Assembly: GCA_000310025.1 (NCBI GenBank)
Contig: FN649741.1
Location: 5,933,775 to 5,997,774 of the forward strand
Reading direction: 5' to 3'
Length of the DNA: 64,000 nt
DNA from: Ectocarpus siliculosus
Taxonomy: Eukaryota; Sar; Phaeophyceae; Ectocarpales; Ectocarpaceae
The notes beneath the pieces are model-generated. The model was not told the DNA's origin, searched no databases, and was given only the letters and a program-made list of their open reading frames with translations. The position numbers and the translations under genes are program-made. Below are positions 60,036 through 64,000 of this stretch, in pieces (the first letter of the stretch is position 1; each line of letters opens with the position of its first letter).

Positions 60036-62194
60036 TGGAATATTTGACACCTGTGGCAGTGGTCCGAGCTATCCCAGTCATATGCCCCCCGCTTGCCGTT
60101 CATGTCCCAACTCCAGCGTTCTCCAGCCATTAATGCAAGAGGCGAAAGCTCTCGTTTCCCTGTTCCATCACGCCAAAAGCATGTTGTCATTTTGGTGCCG
60201 AATGATGGTGATATGGAGAGGGGCCACGCGCTTTGATCGCATGCAGGCGAAGGAAGCATCGAAATCTTTCTAGTCGTTTCCGCGATCGCCTCGTAAGAAT
60301 CTTTCCCCAACACTTTTCTCCCCGTGATTCCTAGGCCTTCTGCCCGCCGAAGAACGTTTCAACACCTTCCGGTGTCTATGGTACTACCCAAGCCTAGTGG
60401 TACTGTCAAGCTCTGCGCGATGAAAACGGTGGCCGCTCCCAAGTAAGACGTCTCCAACCAACTTTCAAGGTCCCTCAAGCAGCGATGACAAACGAGAGCA
60501 CACAATATGCTGGGAAAAACACGAGTTCCAAGAAGCGAGAGGAGCAACCTCTCCAACAGCGAGCCGGGACCATCGGTTGCCGTTCTCAGAAGAAAGGAAT
60601 TCAGGAAGATGCTTCGACCCAAAGCCAGAAACATCGGCACCGGAACCTCGGCAATTGACATATCATGAAACTTTCTGTGGGCCAATAGAGATTGTTCACC
60701 CGACATTCAAGCTCAACACTGTGCCATGGCGAGTCGAAGTTGTTTAGTAAAACACGAATGGGCTCTGGGAATGGTTAGGGCAGCAACTTAAAGCTTGTGT
60801 GCCCGACGCGGGCGGAAAATATATAAACGCTTGAATATTTGGGGCGCGGGGAGCGGAACTCGTATATGTTGTAGTGCAGATGCTACAAGTAGTGAGGCAT
60901 TGCCGAGGTTACATCACACGGTGGTAGTCAAATTGTTTTGTCCCATAGAACCGTCAGGAAAAAAAGAGCTCTCTAAGATACGCGACCTGTATGAACTGTG
61001 ACCATTAGAAATTTTCCATACGTAAAACAGGTATCACTACCACTAGGTCTAGACTGTGCCGCCTGACAATGCAGCACCTGAGACCGTGCCTCAACCTAAC
61101 TAAAAGCAACCTTTCGATGTCTCGTAGAGAATGCATGACACGCGTTCGCTGCAGCGTGAGGCACGGCTCTCACCGCGCAGTCTTCTCAAAGGGCCTTCCG
61201 TGTCCACCGCCCCCGAAACGTTAACAGCAGCGCAGAGATTTACCGCCACGGCTGCTCTCCTAGTTCTACCCAAGAAGAACCAGCGCAGCCGCGCCTGAGA
61301 CCCACGTGTGGTGCGACGGTGGTTGATTGATTTGAATGCGCAGTTGCAGGCAGGGAGGGGTGGACCGATGGATGGGTTAGTTTTCCGAAGGAAGGACGAA
61401 GACAGCGAAGTAACCCAAGGACAAAACAGAACTCCGGCCGGCCGGGCTCGATGACCAAACTCGTGAATCTTCACTTGTATTGAATCTTCACTAGTATCCA
61501 ACGCCGAACACCGACTCTGGCTATGGTCGGTTCCGGGGTGGCATGTGCACACGATATACAGCCAAGACGCACCGCCACCGACCGTGCGTCACCCATGACA
61601 CGAACGACTGAGTTGCCAGCAGAGCAACTGACGCCCGCGCGAGACAAACAGAATAGAGCCAAACGACATGCGGACCCAGGGAAGCCAAGAAGATGACGCC
61701 ACGAGCTACGGGGCTGTGGGGACCGACTCACTTGCTGACCCTAACGGGGAACACCACGAAGGAGTCGAGCACTTGCGGCTGGATGCACCCAAACGATTGC
61801 TGTTTCGACAAATGGAGGCAGGGGGAAGAGTGGATAAACGGAAATGTGCACCGAGAGGGGGAATGATTGAAAGTGTAAAGTGAATTCAGTTCGGGCCACC
61901 GAGACATCGTAGCACGTACACCTCCACAGGGACGGTCGGCGGATCCATGATTGCAGCGCCATACGAAATTCAATAAAATTCTGCCCACCATTGTTCGTTA
62001 CAGACGAGCTCGTCTTCGAGAAAACCGTATGGCCAAGGGAAATTGGACCGTGAATACTTCCCTACCATATACCATACATGTTTCCGGGCGAAAACGAGCA
62101 CGCCCCGTGAACACATCACATCGGCCGGTGCACGAAGCGAGATGAGTAGTGGACGCCATAAAATTGCTGCTTGAACTGCACAACAAGAACACAC
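60036..62194. other. No supportable gene
   Basis: Open frames up to 150 codons occur on the minus strand (61100-61552) without motifs, and I see no repeat or RNA signal. The 3' part of the 62-kb gene may reach into this interval. Confidence 0.45.
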
Positions 62195-62744
62195 CGCCTC
62201 GATGGCCTCCAGTTTGCGCCGCTCTTTTCGAACCCGGGGGTTATCGCCCAGAGTCTTCCACATCTCGAAAGCGATGAAACCCAAGATCGCCAACCCAATC
62301 GACGCCGCCATACCGAAGTAGGCGGAGGGGGGCATATCCGCGCCAAATGCCTGTACCAAGAAAAACCGCGATTTGCACATAATGATGAGAGCGCGGCACA
62401 AAGGTGTAGCAATGATAGTGGAGTGGCTGCGGCACACCGACCTGACAAACTCATGCCGCGAAAGCATTGTGTTAGGCTCCCCACCAAACGTCTAGCCGCG
62501 GCCACAAGAAACAACGCAACGGGCGTGAGAGTAGAGAAAAAAAAAAAAGCGAGCAAAACAGCATACCCGGACAGGCCACCGCCTTGCGGTAGGAACTGCC
62601 CGTAATTCGAAGAAAACGAGCTCGAAGCGGACGAAGAAACGCGCTCGACGGCAAGCGCCACGAGTGATAGCTGCCAGTCGCCGGGCTTGGGTAAGAAGAG
62701 GATAGACACACGAGAAGGGCGAGGAGCATACCCGTGCAAAACAC
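62195..62744 (-). CDS. Putative plastid-targeted single-pass membrane protein (partial)
   Basis: Exon 1 starts at ATG 62744. It encodes a hydrophobic signal peptide (MLLALLVCLSSS) and then a basic Ser/Arg-rich segment containing PSSAFLRPLRARFL. A signal peptide followed by Ala/Ser-Phe and a positively charged stretch is the ASAFAP-type presequence of complex plastids in heterokonts. A donor at 62579 (GCG|gtggcc) keeps phase 0 into exon 2 (62350-62195), which encodes MPPSAYFGMAASIGLAILGF then IAFEMWKTLGDNPRVRKERR: one transmembrane helix followed by a charged tail. The next donor may be GAGGCG|gtgtgt. A stronger-looking donor 9 bp further into the intron (CGG|gtatgc) would put exon 1 in a different frame, so the join is not certain. 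I do not recognise the protein. Confidence 0.45.
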
Positions 62745-64000
62745 CTCCGACCGATAGGAGAAACTAGAGTTTTAGGGGAACAGATCCCGGCCAAGACACG
62801 GCCAACGAAACTTGCCGCTGATAGGCTTGCTAACCATAGCTTGCGCGTCAAGGGCTGACCTAGCCTACTTTTTCGGCTCCAGACTCCGCGACTCCCAACA
62901 TCTTTGATTCAGCTGGACATGGCGGCCTTTTCGCGTCATACTGCCGTGAAAACAATTAATCGAACATATGCTCATGGTACGTGCGCCTGATTCGGTCTTA
63001 CACGATACCGCACTGATTTCACTTTGCCAACGAGAGCCAACGTGGCGAACAGACGACGAAAAATGAGCAGCCAGCTAAAGGTAGGAAAAAGCACTGGGAC
63101 TGTTGTCTTAGCATGCCAGGGTCCCAATAAGCAACGGTGTCTTGGTTCAACCCACAACAGCCATAGTGCTGCGATGGAGGTACGGTGGAGGTACGAATTG
63201 AAGTATTTCCGGGCAAGAAGTTGCACGGTTCGCAAGCTGTGCGGAGTCCTCAGTGGTACCGGTACGCACCACCCAGCACATGGCGGGCACCGGGACTATT
63301 CCACGTACCAAGCAATGGCTATTCCAGGTGTACCCCGCGAATTTACAGCGCGTGTACGTAGAATTGTACCAGAGTGTAAGGACCGACGTCTAGAATACCA
63401 GGAAAACGGCATGACGAAAGAAAAACAGTGGTGCCCGATAGTGGTACGATACACCGACACACGGAGCTGCCCAACAGTACGCAAGGGGTGACAAAACACA
63501 TATACATATACATGTAGACACTTCTGTGTCTCCGACTGCTGCTGAAACTTTCTCGCACCAAGACAGGCTGCTCCCACACTCGTACCACCAACACAACGGC
63601 ACTATTGGGTTGCGGAGAACCGCGAGCGTACCACGCCCTAGGCTTTAGTGTCCCAGCTCTTTCTCTATTTTCCTGTTGGAGCAGCACAGGTGACAAGTGC
63701 ACCTGTTGGGAGTACTTGCAGTACAAGAACGACTCTGTTCCACTGCATAGGCTTTGCGCGGTATTGTGAAGGTGTTGGCAAGTCTGTGTCCGTCGGAGTA
63801 AAACAGCTTGGGCGTCTGTGTGGATTATCAAAGTAACCGTGTGTTTGCCTCCCTGACTCGGCACCACAGCCAGCTAACTCTGTACCTACAGATGAGAGGA
63901 TGGCTACATCGACTTCCTGCAGTGAGAGTGCTGTTGAACGCCTACAATATGTACTGTAGATACAAGGGTGAAACATCCCCCCTCTCCATTACTATCACAC
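62745..64000. other. No supportable gene
   Basis: A 155-codon plus frame (63024-63491) and a 174-codon minus frame (63343-63867) overlap each other. Neither has recognised motifs or clear splice sites. There are two short tandem 'ggaggtacg' words near 63175-63190. Confidence 0.45.

Overview
This is a nuclear window from a eukaryote. It has two well-resolved multi-exon genes with short exons (60-290 bp), introns mostly of 100-450 bp and GT-AG junctions that keep frame, plus several partial genes and a heavy load of diverged repeats. One gene near the right end begins with a signal peptide followed by a basic segment with an 'SSA-FLRP' junction. That resembles the ASAFAP-type bipartite presequence used for import into secondary plastids. 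With the intron-rich style and roughly even GC content, this points to a photosynthetic stramenopile, most likely a brown alga. The taxon is an inference; no marker gene in the window proves it.

Layout. 1-15.8 kb is repeat territory. It holds three copies of one interspersed repeat family (one copy internally inverted), a decayed Ty3/gypsy chromovirus with both LTRs (1589-6064, minus strand), a tRNA-Thr-like SINE head, a tandem array of ~155-bp units, a TTAA-flanked MITE (13010-13530) and a 100-N gap whose flanks look like an assembly duplication. 15.8-22.1 kb has no gene I can support. 22.4-23.35 kb carries a CRIPT-like zinc protein (minus). Two non-autonomous DNA transposons follow: a nearly perfect 583-bp-arm inverted repeat (23581-24917) and a hAT-like MITE (25720-26252). 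27.95-33.28 kb is a complete Xaa-Pro aminopeptidase gene (plus, about 15 exons). 36.3-41.5 kb is a kinesin motor gene (minus, at least 15 exons). 41.5-53 kb holds scattered exons of unrecognised genes and a long GA microsatellite. 53.1-53.8 kb has a ubiquitin-like domain gene. 54.5-55.26 kb is a tandem 384-bp repeat. 55.96-56.84 kb carries a gene resembling a bacterial hypothetical family. 57.76-57.93 kb is one exon of a PLP-dependent desulfhydrase/deaminase-like protein. 58.2-60.0 kb is a two-block minisatellite with higher-order structure. 62.2-62.75 kb is the putative plastid-targeted membrane protein.

How the genes relate. I see no operon-like or pathway grouping. The aminopeptidase and kinesin are convergent, about 3 kb apart, and the interval includes a fragment of a repeat family also found at 12 kb. 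The most informative features are the transposon structures (target-site duplications and an empty-site comparison) and the unusual kinesin motor. I found no CRISPR array, no rRNA and no intact tRNA gene.
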